From Nocardiopsis sp. JB363 (GTDB lineage: Bacteria; Actinomycetota; Actinomycetes; Streptosporangiales; Streptosporangiaceae): a stretch of 36,497 nucleotides of DNA. A model generated the notes under the pieces. It was not told where the DNA came from. It worked only from the letters and a program-made list of their open reading frames with translations, and did not search any database. Within the stretch, counting starts at the first letter, position 1, and each line of letters opens with the position of its first letter. Where the stretch lies: positions 1-36,497 of the forward strand of contig NZ_FRFF01000147.1 of the NCBI RefSeq assembly GCF_900143625.1, given 5' to 3'. Position numbers and translations under genes: made by a program. Shown here piece by piece: positions 13,336 to 22,247 of this stretch.

Positions 13336-16300
13336 GTGTTCAGTCGTGTCGCCATCGTGAACCGTGGAGAAGCCGCCATGCGGCTCATCCACGCCGTCCG
13401 TGACATCGCCGCGGAGAGCGGAACACCGATCGAGACCGTCGCCCTGCACACCGACGTCGACCGCACGGCCGCGTTCGTGCGGGAAGCCGACCTGGCCTAC
13501 GACCTCGGTCCCGCCGCCTCTCGCCCCTACCTGGACCTGGAGGTGTTGGAGCGCGCCCTGGTGGAGTCGGGCGCCGACGCCGCCTGGGTCGGGTGGGGTT
13601 TCGTCGCCGAGGACCCGGCCTTCGCCGAACTGTGCGAACGCATCGGGATCACCTTTGTCGGCCCCTCGGCCGAGGCCATGCGCAGGCTCGGCGACAAGAT
13701 CGGCGCCAAGCTCCTCGCCGAGGAGGTCGGGGTCCCGGTCGCCCCGTGGAGCCGCGGCGCCGTCGAGACCCTCGACGACGCCTTGGCCGCGGGTGAGCGG
13801 ATCGGCTATCCGCTGATGCTCAAGGCCACCGCCGGAGGCGGCGGACGCGGCATCCGCGTCGTCAACAACGGCGAGGAGCTCACCGAGGCCTACGAGCGCA
13901 CCAGCCAGGAGGCCGCCCGGGCCTTCGGCAGCGGCATCGTGTTCCTGGAGCGTCTGGTCACCGGCGCCCGCCACGTCGAGGTCCAGGTCATCGCCGACGG
14001 GCAGGGCACCGCCTGGGCATTGGGCGTGCGCGACTGCTCGGTGCAGCGCCGCAACCAGAAGATCATCGAGGAATCCGCCTCTCCCCTGCTGAGCCCGGAG
14101 CAGACCAGGGAACTCAAGGAGTCCGCCGAGAGGCTGGCCGTCGCGGTGGACTACCGCGGCGCCGCCACCGTGGAGTTCCTCTACCACCCCGGGGAGAAGT
14201 TGTTCGCGTTCTTGGAGGTCAACACCCGCCTTCAGGTCGAGCACCCCATCACCGAGTCCACCACCGGGTTCGACCTGGTGCGCGGCCAGTTGCACGTGGC
14301 CGGCGGCGGGAAGCTGGAGGGTGAGGCCCCGGCCGAGCGCGGGCACGCGGTGGAGGCCCGGCTCAACGCCGAGGACCCCGACCGCGACTTCGCCCCCTCC
14401 CCCGGACGCATCGCCCGTCTGAACCTGCCCTCGGGCCCGGGCATCCGCGTGGACACCGGTGTGGGCGAGGGCGACACCATCCCCGCCGACTTCGACTCCA
14501 TGATCGCCAAGATCATCGCCTACGGGCACGACCGTGAGCAGGCGATGGCGCGTCTGCGCCGGGCGATGCGCGAGACCACCGTCATCATCGAGGGCGGCGC
14601 CACCAACAAGAGCTTCGTGCTGGATCTGCTGGACCGACCCGAGGTGATCGACGCCTCCGCCGACACCGGGTGGATCGACCGGGTGCGCGCCGAGGGCGAC
14701 CTGGTCTCGCACCGGCACTCCGCGGTGGCCTTGGCCGCCGCCGCCATCGAGGCCTACGAGGAGGAGGAACGGGTCGAGCGGCAGCGGCTGCTGTCCACCG
14801 CCTTCGGCGGGCGCCCCCAGGTGCAGCACGAGAGCGGCCGTCCGCTCGACCTGAAGCTGCGCGGGGCCGGTTACCGGGTGCGGGTGGCGCGCATGGGCGC
14901 CGACCGCTTCCGCGTGGTCGTGGCGGCCGGCGAGGACACGCACACCGCCGACGTGGAGCTGGAACGCTTCGACCGGCACAGCGGCCGCATCACCGTCAAC
15001 GGCTCCCGCCACCACCTGCTCATCGGTGCCCATGGCCCGGTCCACCTGGTGGAGGTGGACGGTGTCGCGCACCGGGTGAGCCTGGACGAGGGCGGCGTGC
15101 TGCGCTCGCCCACGCCCGCCCTGGTCGTGGCCACCCCGGTGCAGGTCGGCGCCGAGGTCGAGGCCGGCGCTCCGGTGCTGGTGCTGGAGAGCATGAAGAT
15201 GGAGACGGTGCTGCGCGCGCCGTTCCGCGCCCGCCTGAAGGAGTGCGCGGTGATCGTGGGCGGTCAGGTGGAGACCGGCGCCCCACTGCTGCGTCTCGAA
15301 CCGCTGGCCGACACCGAGGAGATCGAGGAGACGGCCGACGCCCCGGTCGCGCTGGACCTGCCCGCGCGGGCCGAGGAGGTTCCCGCCGTCGAGCGCCTCG
15401 CTCGGGGCCGGCAGGACCTGCGCGGTCTGCTGCTGGGCTTCGACGCCGACCCGTTGGACGAGCGACGGGTGTTCGATGAGTACCTGGCGGTGCGCAACGA
15501 GACGGTCGCCACCGGTCACCGTCCGCTGGCCGCCGAACTGGACCTGGTCGACGTGTTCGCCGACCTGGCCGAGCTGAGCCGTAACCGGTCCGCCGGTGAG
15601 GACGACGTCAGCGACACCCACGTGCACAGCCCCCGCGAGTACCTGCACACCTACCTGCAGAGCCTGGACGTGGAGCGGGCCGGACTGCCCGAGTCGTTCC
15701 AGACCAAGCTGTCCCGCGCGCTGGCGCACTATGGGGTCACCGACCTGGAGCGCACACCCGAACTGGAGGCCGCGGTGTTCCGCGTCTTCCTCGCCCAACA
15801 GCGTTCCTCCGCCGACGCCCGCCTCGTCACCGGTCTGCTGCGCGCCTGGTTGCAGGACGCCCCGCCCGACACCGAGATGCGCGAACCCACCGGTCTGGCC
15901 CTGGAACGGCTCGTGGCCGCCACCCAGGTGCGGTTCCCGGCCGTGGCCGACCTGGCTCGCGGTGTGGTGTTCGCGTGGTTCGGGCAGCCCATGCTGCGCC
16001 GGAACCGCGCCGAGGTCTACGCCGAGGTGCGCCGTCACCTGCGTCACCTGGACCAGACCCCGGACTCGTCCGAGCGCGCCGAGCGTGTGGCCGCCATGGT
16101 GCGCACCACCGAACCGCTGGTGCGGCTGCTCGGTCAGCGGCTGGTCCGCGCCGACCTGGACAACAGCACGCTGTTGGAGGTGCTGACCCGTCGCTACTAC
16201 GGCAACAAGGGTCTGGCCGACGTGCACACCACGCGTGGTTCGGGGTGCACGTACGTGGTGGCCGAGCGCGCCGGGGTCCGCCTGGTGTCGGCCGCCGTCG

Positions 16301-18804
16301 GGTTCGAGAACCTGGGCGACGCGGTCCGGGGTCTGGCCGAGCACGCCGAGAACGACGTTCCGGTCGACGCCGACCTGTACCTGGCCTGGGAGAAGCAGCC
16401 CGAGGACTTCGACGCGATGGCGACCGCCCTGCACCAGGCCGTCAACCTGCACCCGATGCCCACGGGTGTGCGCCGCCTGACCACCACCGTGGCCGGTCGC
16501 GACGGCTCGGTCATGCACCACCACTTCACGTTCCGTCCCTCCTCCAACGGGCTGGACGAGGACCGACTCATCCGTGGACTGCACCCGCACATCGCCGAGC
16601 GCATGCAGATGGAGCGGTGGAACCGGTTCGACCTGACCCGTCTGCCGTCCGCGGACGAGGAGGTGTACCTGTTCCGGGCCGTGGCGAAGGAGAACCCCTC
16701 CGATGACCGGCTGGTCGCCTTCACCCAGATCCGGGACCTGACCGAGCTGCGCGACCACGAGGGTCGGCTCATCTCCCTGCCCACCGCCGAGAACACCATC
16801 GCCACCTGTCTGGACTCGATCCGTCGCGCCCAGGCCGGACGACCGAAGAAAAAGCGGTTCAACACCAACCGGATCGTGCTGTACGTGTGGCCGCCGGTCG
16901 GCATCACCGACGAGGAGATCCAGGCGATCGGGCGGCGGGTCCTGCCCACCGTCGCCGGGGCCGGTCTGGAGGAGATCCTCTTCATCGCGCGCCGTCGCGA
17001 CACCGAGACCGGCGAGCTGGTCAAGACGGCGGTGCGGGTGCCCTTCGACGCCACCGGCGAGCCTGGCCTGGCCATCGGTGGATTGTCCACCGAGCCGGTC
17101 GAACCGATCGACGACTACCGCCAGAAGGTGCTGCGCGCCGGCAGCCGCAACACCGTCTACCCCTACGAGCTCACCGATCTGCTCGGTGACTTCGTCGAGC
17201 ACGACCTGGACGAGCGGCACGAGCTGGTTCCGGTGGACCGCCCCAAGGGGCGCAACTCCGCGGCGATCGTCGCCGGTGTGATCACCACCCGCACACGACG
17301 CCACCCCGAGGGCATGAGCCGGGTGGTGCTGCTGGGCGACCCCACCAAGTCGCTGGGCGCGCTGTCGGAGGCCGAGTGCCGCCGTGTCATCGCGGCTCTG
17401 GACCTGGCCGAGCGCAGGGACGTACCGCTGGAGTGGTACGCGCTCTCCGCGGGCGCCCGCATCTCCATGGAGTCGGGCACCGAGAACATGGACTGGGTGG
17501 CCGCCGCGCTCAAGCGCATCGTGGAGTTCACCCAGGACGGCCGTGAGATCAACATCGTCGTGGCGGGCATCAACGTCGGCGCGCAGCCGTACTGGAACGC
17601 CGAGGCGACGATGCTCATGCACACCAAGGGCATCCTGGTGATGACCCCGGACTCGGCGATGGTGCTCACCGGCAAGCAGTCGCTGGACTTCTCCGGTGGT
17701 GTGTCCGCCGAGGACAACCACGGCATCGGTGGTTACGACCGGGTCATGGGCCCCAACGGTCAGGCCCAGTACTGGGCGCCCAACCTCATCGCCGCCCGCG
17801 ACATCCTCATGTCGCACTACGACCACACCTACATCGCGCCGGGTGAGGCTTCTCCGCGACGGGCCGCGACCTCCGACCCCGCCGACCGGGACGTCTCGGA
17901 CTTCCCGCACGTGGTGGAGGGCAGTGACTTCACCACCGTCGGGGAGATCTTCTCCAGCCGGGCCAACCCCGACCGCAAGAAGCCGTTCGACATCCGGACC
18001 GTGATGCGGGCGCTGTCCGACCAGGACCACCCGGTGTTGGAGCGTTGGGCCGGCATGGCCGACGCCGACACCGCGGCGGTGCAGGACGTGCACCTGGGCG
18101 GGGTCCCGGTGTGCCTGCTGGGCATCGAGTCGCGTTCGGTGCAGCGGCGCGGTTTCCCGCCGGCGGACGGCCCTGACACCTACACCGCGGGCACCCTGTT
18201 CCCGCAGTCGTCGAAGAAGGCGGCGCGCACGATCAACGCGGCCAGCGGCAACCGTCCACTGGTGGTGCTGGCCAACCTGTCGGGCTTCGACGGTTCGCCG
18301 GAGTCCATGCGCAAACTCCAGTTGGAGTACGGCGCGGAGATCGGCCGGGCGATCGTGAACTTCGAGGGCCCGATCGTGTTCTGCGTGATCTCCCGGTACC
18401 ACGGTGGCGCGTTCGTGGTCTTCTCCAAGGCGCTCAACCCGAACATGACGGTGCTGGCCTTGGAGGGCTCGTTCGCTTCGGTGCTGGGCGGCGCCCCGGC
18501 CGCCGCGGTGGTGTTCGCCGGTGAGGTCAACGCCCGCACCGCGGCCGACCCGAGGGTGAAGGACCTGGAGGGACACCTGGCCGAGGCCTCGGGCACGGGG
18601 CGGGCCACCCTGGCCGCCGAGTTGGAGGAAGTGCGCGCCTCGGTGCGTTCGGAGAAGCTGGGCGAGGTCGCCGCGGAGTTCGACCGGGTGCACAGCATCC
18701 AGCGGGCCGTCGAGGTGGGTTCGGTGGACGCGGTGATCAGCGCCGCCGAGATGCGTCCGCGCATCATCGAGGCCATCGAGGCGCACCAGAACAAGGGCGC
18801 ATAG
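13336..18804 (+). CDS. Single-chain multidomain biotin-dependent acyl-CoA carboxylase (eukaryote-like ACC architecture)
   Basis: The GTG at 13336 (VFSRVAIVNRGEAAMR, with AGAAGG ten bases upstream) starts a 1,822-residue protein. Biotin carboxylase spans about 1-455, with the ATP loop GGGGRGIR near 167 and EVNTRLQVEHPITE near 294. After a linker comes the biotin carrier, with the biotinyl lysine at 621 in ESMKMET. Residues about 680-1250 look like the central region of eukaryotic ACC, e.g. HPHIAERMQMERWNRFDLTR and KRFNTNRIVLYVWPPV. The segment near 1262 (YRQKVLRAGSRNTVYPYELTD) resembles the start of the eukaryotic carboxyltransferase. The carboxyltransferase follows to about 1780. It would make malonyl-CoA or a longer carboxyacyl-CoA from HCO3-, ATP and an acyl-CoA. 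Actinobacteria usually use separate subunits. The substrate is unknown. Confidence 0.93.
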   Translation: MFSRVAIVNRGEAAMRLIHAVRDIAAESGTPIETVALHTDVDRTAAFVREADLAYDLGPAASRPYLDLEVLERALVESGADAAWVGWGFVAEDPAFAELCERIGITFVGPSAEAMRRLGDKIGAKLLAEEVGVPVAPWSRGAVETLDDALAAGERIGYPLMLKATAGGGGRGIRVVNNGEELTEAYERTSQEAARAFGSGIVFLERLVTGARHVEVQVIADGQGTAWALGVRDCSVQRRNQKIIEESASPLLSPEQTRELKESAERLAVAVDYRGAATVEFLYHPGEKLFAFLEVNTRLQVEHPITESTTGFDLVRGQLHVAGGGKLEGEAPAERGHAVEARLNAEDPDRDFAPSPGRIARLNLPSGPGIRVDTGVGEGDTIPADFDSMIAKIIAYGHDREQAMARLRRAMRETTVIIEGGATNKSFVLDLLDRPEVIDASADTGWIDRVRAEGDLVSHRHSAVALAAAAIEAYEEEERVERQRLLSTAFGGRPQVQHESGRPLDLKLRGAGYRVRVARMGADRFRVVVAAGEDTHTADVELERFDRHSGRITVNGSRHHLLIGAHGPVHLVEVDGVAHRVSLDEGGVLRSPTPALVVATPVQVGAEVEAGAPVLVLESMKMETVLRAPFRARLKECAVIVGGQVETGAPLLRLEPLADTEEIEETADAPVALDLPARAEEVPAVERLARGRQDLRGLLLGFDADPLDERRVFDEYLAVRNETVATGHRPLAAELDLVDVFADLAELSRNRSAGEDDVSDTHVHSPREYLHTYLQSLDVERAGLPESFQTKLSRALAHYGVTDLERTPELEAAVFRVFLAQQRSSADARLVTGLLRAWLQDAPPDTEMREPTGLALERLVAATQVRFPAVADLARGVVFAWFGQPMLRRNRAEVYAEVRRHLRHLDQTPDSSERAERVAAMVRTTEPLVRLLGQRLVRADLDNSTLLEVLTRRYYGNKGLADVHTTRGSGCTYVVAERAGVRLVSAAVGFENLGDAVRGLAEHAENDVPVDADLYLAWEKQPEDFDAMATALHQAVNLHPMPTGVRRLTTTVAGRDGSVMHHHFTFRPSSNGLDEDRLIRGLHPHIAERMQMERWNRFDLTRLPSADEEVYLFRAVAKENPSDDRLVAFTQIRDLTELRDHEGRLISLPTAENTIATCLDSIRRAQAGRPKKKRFNTNRIVLYVWPPVGITDEEIQAIGRRVLPTVAGAGLEEILFIARRRDTETGELVKTAVRVPFDATGEPGLAIGGLSTEPVEPIDDYRQKVLRAGSRNTVYPYELTDLLGDFVEHDLDERHELVPVDRPKGRNSAAIVAGVITTRTRRHPEGMSRVVLLGDPTKSLGALSEAECRRVIAALDLAERRDVPLEWYALSAGARISMESGTENMDWVAAALKRIVEFTQDGREINIVVAGINVGAQPYWNAEATMLMHTKGILVMTPDSAMVLTGKQSLDFSGGVSAEDNHGIGGYDRVMGPNGQAQYWAPNLIAARDILMSHYDHTYIAPGEASPRRAATSDPADRDVSDFPHVVEGSDFTTVGEIFSSRANPDRKKPFDIRTVMRALSDQDHPVLERWAGMADADTAAVQDVHLGGVPVCLLGIESRSVQRRGFPPADGPDTYTAGTLFPQSSKKAARTINAASGNRPLVVLANLSGFDGSPESMRKLQLEYGAEIGRAIVNFEGPIVFCVISRYHGGAFVVFSKALNPNMTVLALEGSFASVLGGAPAAAVVFAGEVNARTAADPRVKDLEGHLAEASGTGRATLAAELEEVRASVRSEKLGEVAAEFDRVHSIQRAVEVGSVDAVISAAEMRPRIIEAIEAHQNKGA

Positions 18805-18814
18805 CGGCAAGCGA

Positions 18815-18848
18815 AAGGGGCCCACCGAGTTTTCTCGGTGGGCCCCTT
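18815..18848 (+). terminator. Strong stem-loop terminator after the carboxylase gene
   Basis: A 15-bp perfect stem (left arm 18815-18829, right arm 18834-18848; core GGGGCCCACCGAG) closes on a TTTT loop, starting 11 bases after the stop codon. There is no long T-tract downstream, as is common for actinomycete terminators. Confidence 0.85.
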
Positions 18849-19012
18849 CGCGCTGAAGTGGGCCGGCACGGCGGTCGCCTCACGGCGGATGGCACAACAG
18901 GGCTCCTGCCACCTGACGGTGCGGTATTCCCTGAAGGCTGTGTGTAGAGCCCGGGGGACACTTGATACCGCGCCGACCCACCACGTGTAACGAGCCCGCC
19001 CCCACCCCTATT

Positions 19013-19056
19013 CCACGACCCATCACAAAAGTCGTACCCCCGTCCTAGGGTCGTGG
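19013..19056 (+). promoter_or_regulatory. Inverted repeat covering the VOC gene start signals
   Basis: CCACGACCC (19013-19021) and GGGTCGTGG (19048-19056) are perfect inverted copies 26 bases apart, ending one base before the ATG. The right arm contains the only Shine-Dalgarno-like AGGG. It also overlaps TAGGGT (19046-19051), which sits six bases before the ATG and could be a -10 box. It may be an RNA hairpin hiding the ribosome site or an operator over a leaderless promoter. Confidence 0.5.
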
Positions 19057-19057
19057 C

Positions 19058-19762
19058 ATGCACCTGGACGCCCTCGCCATCGAAGCCGACGACCCCACTG
19101 CCCTGGCCCGATTCTGGTCGCGTGCCCTGGAGGCCCCGGCTCTGGACCGCGGCCCTTTCGGGATCGAGATCGCCACGCCCGTGGTGTCCCTGCTGTTGGT
19201 GTCGGCCTGCCCCTCCCCCTCCGACCGGGACCACGACCAGGTCACCCGGATCCACCTCGACCTCGACGGTGGCCACGACCACCACGCCCACGCCGAACGG
19301 CTGGTCACGCTGGGGGCGGAGCGCCGGGACATCGGGCAGGGCGACGCTCCCTGGGAGGTACTCGCCGATCCGGAGGGCAACCTGTTCTGCGTGATGCCCG
19401 GCAGCAGGTACGAGGGAGTGGGTCCGGCCCTGGGTTCGGTACCGGTGGACTGCGCCCGACCAGAGGTCGACCGGAACTTCTGGGCCGGGGTCCTCGGTTG
19501 GGCCCCGGTCGACGTTCACGGCCGGGGGCTGCGTCACCCGGACGGCGGTGGGTTCGTGCTGCAGTTCTGCGACGAGCTCGCACCCAAGCCGCCCGGCGTG
19601 CGCAACTCGCTGACCCCGGTCCTGCGCTCCGGTCCGGGCGAGGTGGATCCCCGCACTCGCCTGACGGATCTCGGCGCACGTCCCGTGGAATCAGAACGGG
19701 GGTCGCCTTGGCGGGTGTTCGCCGACCCCTCCGGCAACGAGTTCCGGATCCCGGCGCGCTGA
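19058..19762 (+). CDS. Two-domain VOC (glyoxalase/dioxygenase-fold) protein
   Basis: The ATG at 19058 gives 234 residues made of two successive glyoxalase-like halves. The first is MHLDALAIEADDPTALARFWSRALE, ending WEVLADPEGNLFCVMPG. The second is VPVDCARPEVDRNFWAGVLGW, ending WRVFADPSGNEFRIPAR. The repeated W-VLADPEGN / W-VFADPSGN ends are characteristic of uncharacterised actinobacterial VOC proteins. His and Glu residues at classical metal positions are only partly present (IHLDLD, EGN), so catalysis or simple ligand binding (for example drug sequestration) cannot be distinguished. It stands alone between the carboxylase terminator and the convergent siderophore operon, six bases from that operon's last gene. 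The 5' region carries an unusual inverted repeat. Confidence 0.85.
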   Translation: MHLDALAIEADDPTALARFWSRALEAPALDRGPFGIEIATPVVSLLLVSACPSPSDRDHDQVTRIHLDLDGGHDHHAHAERLVTLGAERRDIGQGDAPWEVLADPEGNLFCVMPGSRYEGVGPALGSVPVDCARPEVDRNFWAGVLGWAPVDVHGRGLRHPDGGGFVLQFCDELAPKPPGVRNSLTPVLRSGPGEVDPRTRLTDLGARPVESERGSPWRVFADPSGNEFRIPAR

Positions 19763-19768
19763 CCTCGA

Positions 19769-20575
19769 TCAGTCGTCGTCTTCCTCGTGGTGGTCGAGGT
19801 TGCTGGTGCCCCGGCGCCAGTAGCCGTCCACCTCGCTGGTCTTGTTGCGCACGAAGCCGCGTTCCTTGAGCAGCCGGCGGATGGGCTTGAGGGTGGTGGC
19901 CTCGCCGGCGGCGTAGACGAACCCGTCGCCCTCGGGCAGCTCCAGCGCCTCGAAGGCCTCGAACAACGACTCGGTGCTGCCGGCCTCGGCCTCGCCCCGG
20001 TGCAGCCAGGTGACGCGGGCGTCGTCGGGGGCCCGCAGCTTCTGCTCCTCGGCGGCGTCGGCCACCTCGAAGAAGGCGAACACCTTGGCGTCGGCGGGCA
20101 GGTCCTCCACGTATCGGGCGGCGGCCGGCAGGGCGGTCTCGTCGACCAGGAGCACGTGGTAGTCGAACTCGCCGGTGATGTGGGCGGTGCCGCGAGGGCC
20201 GAGCACACCGAGCTTGTGGCCGGGTTCGGCGTTGATCGCCCACCGCCCGGCCGGACCGTGATCGTGGGCGACGAAGTCGACGCTCAGGCGTCCGGCCTCG
20301 GTGTCCAGGTAACGGACGGTGTAGTCGCGGAAGACCACCCCGTCGGCGCGGAAGTTGAGACAACGATCGTCCTCGACGATGGGCAGGACGTGCTCGCCCT
20401 TCTCGTTGGGGAACCACAGCTTGACGTGGTCGGCGAAGTGGTCGCTGCGCAGGCCCTCGATGTCGGGACCCTCCAGGTGGATCCGGATCATGCGCGGGGT
20501 GACGCGTTCGACCTCGGCCACCTCCAGGACACGTCGCTTGAGGGGGTACATCTCGATGCGGCGTTCGTGGGTCAC
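19769..20575 (-). CDS. Siderophore-interacting protein (second ferric-siderophore reductase)
   Basis: I choose the GTG at 20575 because it overlaps the exporter's TGA as GTGA and has GGAGAG just upstream. An ATG at 20551 is the alternative. The product has 268 residues. The FAD-binding motif is RDYT (83-86). WAINAEPGHKLGVLGPRG and VLLVDETALPAAARYVEDL mark the flavin/nicotinamide transition. The end, FVYAAGEATTLKPIRRLLKERG then VDGYWRRGTSN, is classic for the family. The C-terminal tail is acidic and His-rich (DHHEEDDD). It is the last gene of the receptor-MbtH-exporter-reductase operon and should reduce the returning ferric form of the NRPS product. It is clearly diverged from the other SIP at 12081. 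Confidence 0.92.
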   Translation of the reverse strand: MTHERRIEMYPLKRRVLEVAEVERVTPRMIRIHLEGPDIEGLRSDHFADHVKLWFPNEKGEHVLPIVEDDRCLNFRADGVVFRDYTVRYLDTEAGRLSVDFVAHDHGPAGRWAINAEPGHKLGVLGPRGTAHITGEFDYHVLLVDETALPAAARYVEDLPADAKVFAFFEVADAAEEQKLRAPDDARVTWLHRGEAEAGSTESLFEAFEALELPEGDGFVYAAGEATTLKPIRRLLKERGFVRNKTSEVDGYWRRGTSNLDHHEEDDD

Positions 20576-21864
20576 TTGCTCTCCTCGTGGTCGGGGTCTT
20601 CGTTGCGGTAGTGGGGGGTGGGTTCGGGTTCTCGCAGGACCTGGGCGGTGCGCAGGCCCGCGAAGGCGAGGGCGAGCGCGCCCACGCTGACGACGGTGAG
20701 GGTTCCGCCGGCCAGGAGCGCCCCGGCGGCGCCGATGAGCGGGGCCAGGCCTCCCAGGGTGAGCGCCCCGGCGGAGTTTCCCACAGTCGATTGCGCGGTC
20801 CAGACCGCGTTGACGCGTCCACGGAGGTGGTCGGGGGTGTGGGACTGAAGCAGGCCGTAGCGCAGGATCTCCTCGATCACCTGACCGAAGCCGAGGAAGA
20901 CGAGGAACACGAACGCCACGGGTGCCCAGGTGCTCGCCCCGAAGCCGAGGACGGCGAGCCCGCACAGGGCCACGGCGACGAGCAGAAGCGAACCGGTGCG
21001 CCGGGCGCGACCGGCCCAGCCGCTGGTGAGGGAACCGATGAGCGCACCCACGGCGGGCGCGGTGTAGAGCAGGCCGACCATGCTCGCGCCGCCGCCCAGG
21101 ACCTTGTCGGTGAACTCGTTGATGAGCACTTGGGGCGCGGCGAACAGCATCTGGGCCAGGCCCAGGAGCAGCAGCGGGCCGACCACCCGATGACGCACCG
21201 CGAAGGAACCGCCCTCGCGCAGGGCGGCCAGGACGGGTTGGGCGCGACTCTCGGCGGGGGCGTCCAGGCGGGGCAGCCGCCACACCAGGAAGGTGGTGAG
21301 CAGGGAGAGCACCGCCGTGATGAGGTAGTTGGAGCCCAGGCCGAAGGCGGCGATGATGAGGCCGCCGAGCGCGGGCGCCAGGACGGAGCCGAGTTCGCCG
21401 TTGAGGGCGAGCAGGGCTCCGGCGGCGGGCAGTTTGTCGCGGGGGACGAAGCCGGGCGCGGCCGCTTGGAGGGCCACGGCGCTGAAGGATCCGAAGAACC
21501 CGTTGAAGACGGCGATCGCGTAGATCACCCACAGCCAGGGTTCGGTGGGCAACAGCGTGTTGGCGGCCAGCACCCCGAAGCCGATGACGGCGGAGGCGCG
21601 ACCGATGACGATGAGGCGCCGTCGGTCGCCGCGGTCGGCGAGCATGCCGCCGACGAGGGTGCCCGCCAGGACGCTGACGGCGGAGGTGGTGTGGACGGTC
21701 GCCACGAGCAGGGAGGACCCGGTGAGTTGGTAGACCTGCATGGGCAGGGCGACCGCGGCGAAACCCAGTCCGAAGATGGAGATGAGCCGGGCGACGAAGA
21801 CGATCCTGAACTCGCGGCTCAGTCGCAGGGGGCTGATGTCGACCATCAGCTGGGAGAGTTTCAC
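20572..21864 (-). CDS. MFS siderophore exporter, EntS-like
   Basis: The GTG at 21864 (VKLSQLMVDISPLRLSREF), with AAGGA five bases upstream, gives 430 residues. The open frame continues upstream but with uninformative sequence. The protein has the 12-helix MFS layout. LSREFRIVFVARLISIFGLGFAAVALPMQVYQLT, the ADRGDRRRLIVIGR loop 2-3 motif and the late RYGLLQSHTPDHLRGRVNAVWTAQ segment closely parallel the enterobactin exporter EntS. It would export the newly made siderophore across the cytoplasmic membrane by proton antiport. It overlaps the downstream reductase by four bases. Upstream, a strong hairpin separates it from mbtH. Confidence 0.9.
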   Translation of the reverse strand: MKLSQLMVDISPLRLSREFRIVFVARLISIFGLGFAAVALPMQVYQLTGSSLLVATVHTTSAVSVLAGTLVGGMLADRGDRRRLIVIGRASAVIGFGVLAANTLLPTEPWLWVIYAIAVFNGFFGSFSAVALQAAAPGFVPRDKLPAAGALLALNGELGSVLAPALGGLIIAAFGLGSNYLITAVLSLLTTFLVWRLPRLDAPAESRAQPVLAALREGGSFAVRHRVVGPLLLLGLAQMLFAAPQVLINEFTDKVLGGGASMVGLLYTAPAVGALIGSLTSGWAGRARRTGSLLLVAVALCGLAVLGFGASTWAPVAFVFLVFLGFGQVIEEILRYGLLQSHTPDHLRGRVNAVWTAQSTVGNSAGALTLGGLAPLIGAAGALLAGGTLTVVSVGALALAFAGLRTAQVLREPEPTPHYRNEDPDHEESK

Positions 21865-21909
21865 GGGGTCCTTCGCGGGTGGTGGGTGACGGTCCGCCGG
21901 AACGCGGAC

Positions 21910-21940
21910 GGTGGAGGCCCCCGATCCGGGGGTCTCCACC
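21910..21940 (-). terminator. Hairpin between mbtH and the exporter gene
   Basis: GGTGGAG (21910-21916), G, CCCCCG (21918-21923), loop ATC, CGGGGG (21927-21932), T, CTCCACC (21934-21940): a stem of 14 pairs including one G-T. It lies inside the operon and is therefore an attenuator, processing site or partial terminator. Confidence 0.6.
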
Positions 21941-21968
21941 GACCTTCCTCGGTCGTGTCCGTCCGGTG

Positions 21969-22175
21969 TCAGGCGAGCGACTCGCGGAGGCTGAGCGGAC
22001 GCAGGTCGGTCCAGTGGATGTCGACGTACTCCAGCGCCTCGTCACGAGGGACGGGGCCGTAGACCGGGGTCCAGCCCTGGGGCACCTGGGCGAACTCGGG
22101 CCAGAGCGAGTGCTGTTCCTCGTCGTTGACCAGGACGAGGAAGGTGCCGTCGGCGTCGTCGAAGGGATTGGTCAT
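21969..22175 (-). CDS. MbtH-like NRPS partner protein
   Basis: The ATG at 22175 (MTNPFDDADGTFLVLVN), with AAGGAG upstream, gives 68 residues, the normal size. The longer open frame adds only an unlikely His-rich leader. All family markers are present: NPFDD, SLWP (23-26), GW (34-35) and the C-terminal HWTDLRP. MbtH proteins bind adenylation domains and are often needed for their folding and activity. Candidate partners are the Gly, Ser and hydroxyornithine domains encoded upstream. The gene is flanked on both sides by strong hairpins, which may set its dose relative to the receptor and exporter. Confidence 0.96.
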   Translation of the reverse strand: MTNPFDDADGTFLVLVNDEEQHSLWPEFAQVPQGWTPVYGPVPRDEALEYVDIHWTDLRPLSLRESLA

Positions 22176-22204
22176 GGTCGTGGCTCCTTCGTGATGGTGA
22201 TGTG

Positions 22205-22242
22205 CCGGGTCCGCCGCCACGGACCCGAGGCGGCGGACCCGG
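22205..22242 (-). terminator. Hairpin between the receptor gene and mbtH
   Basis: CCGGGTCCGCCGC (22205-22217) pairs perfectly with GCGGCGGACCCGG (22230-22242) around a 12-base loop, starting five bases after the receptor stop codon. It is a likely partial terminator or 3'-end protector for the receptor transcript. Confidence 0.7.
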
Positions 22243-22247
22243 TGGGT

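Noticed and set aside
13288..18825. A 1,845-codon minus-strand open frame
   Set aside because: It is the exact antisense of the carboxylase gene. It is His/Val/Gly-rich and has no motif or ribosome site.
22176..22220. A longer MbtH start adding an Ala/His-rich leader
   Set aside because: MbtH proteins begin at NPFDD, and AAGGAG correctly precedes the ATG at 22175. The extension also runs into the upstream hairpin region.
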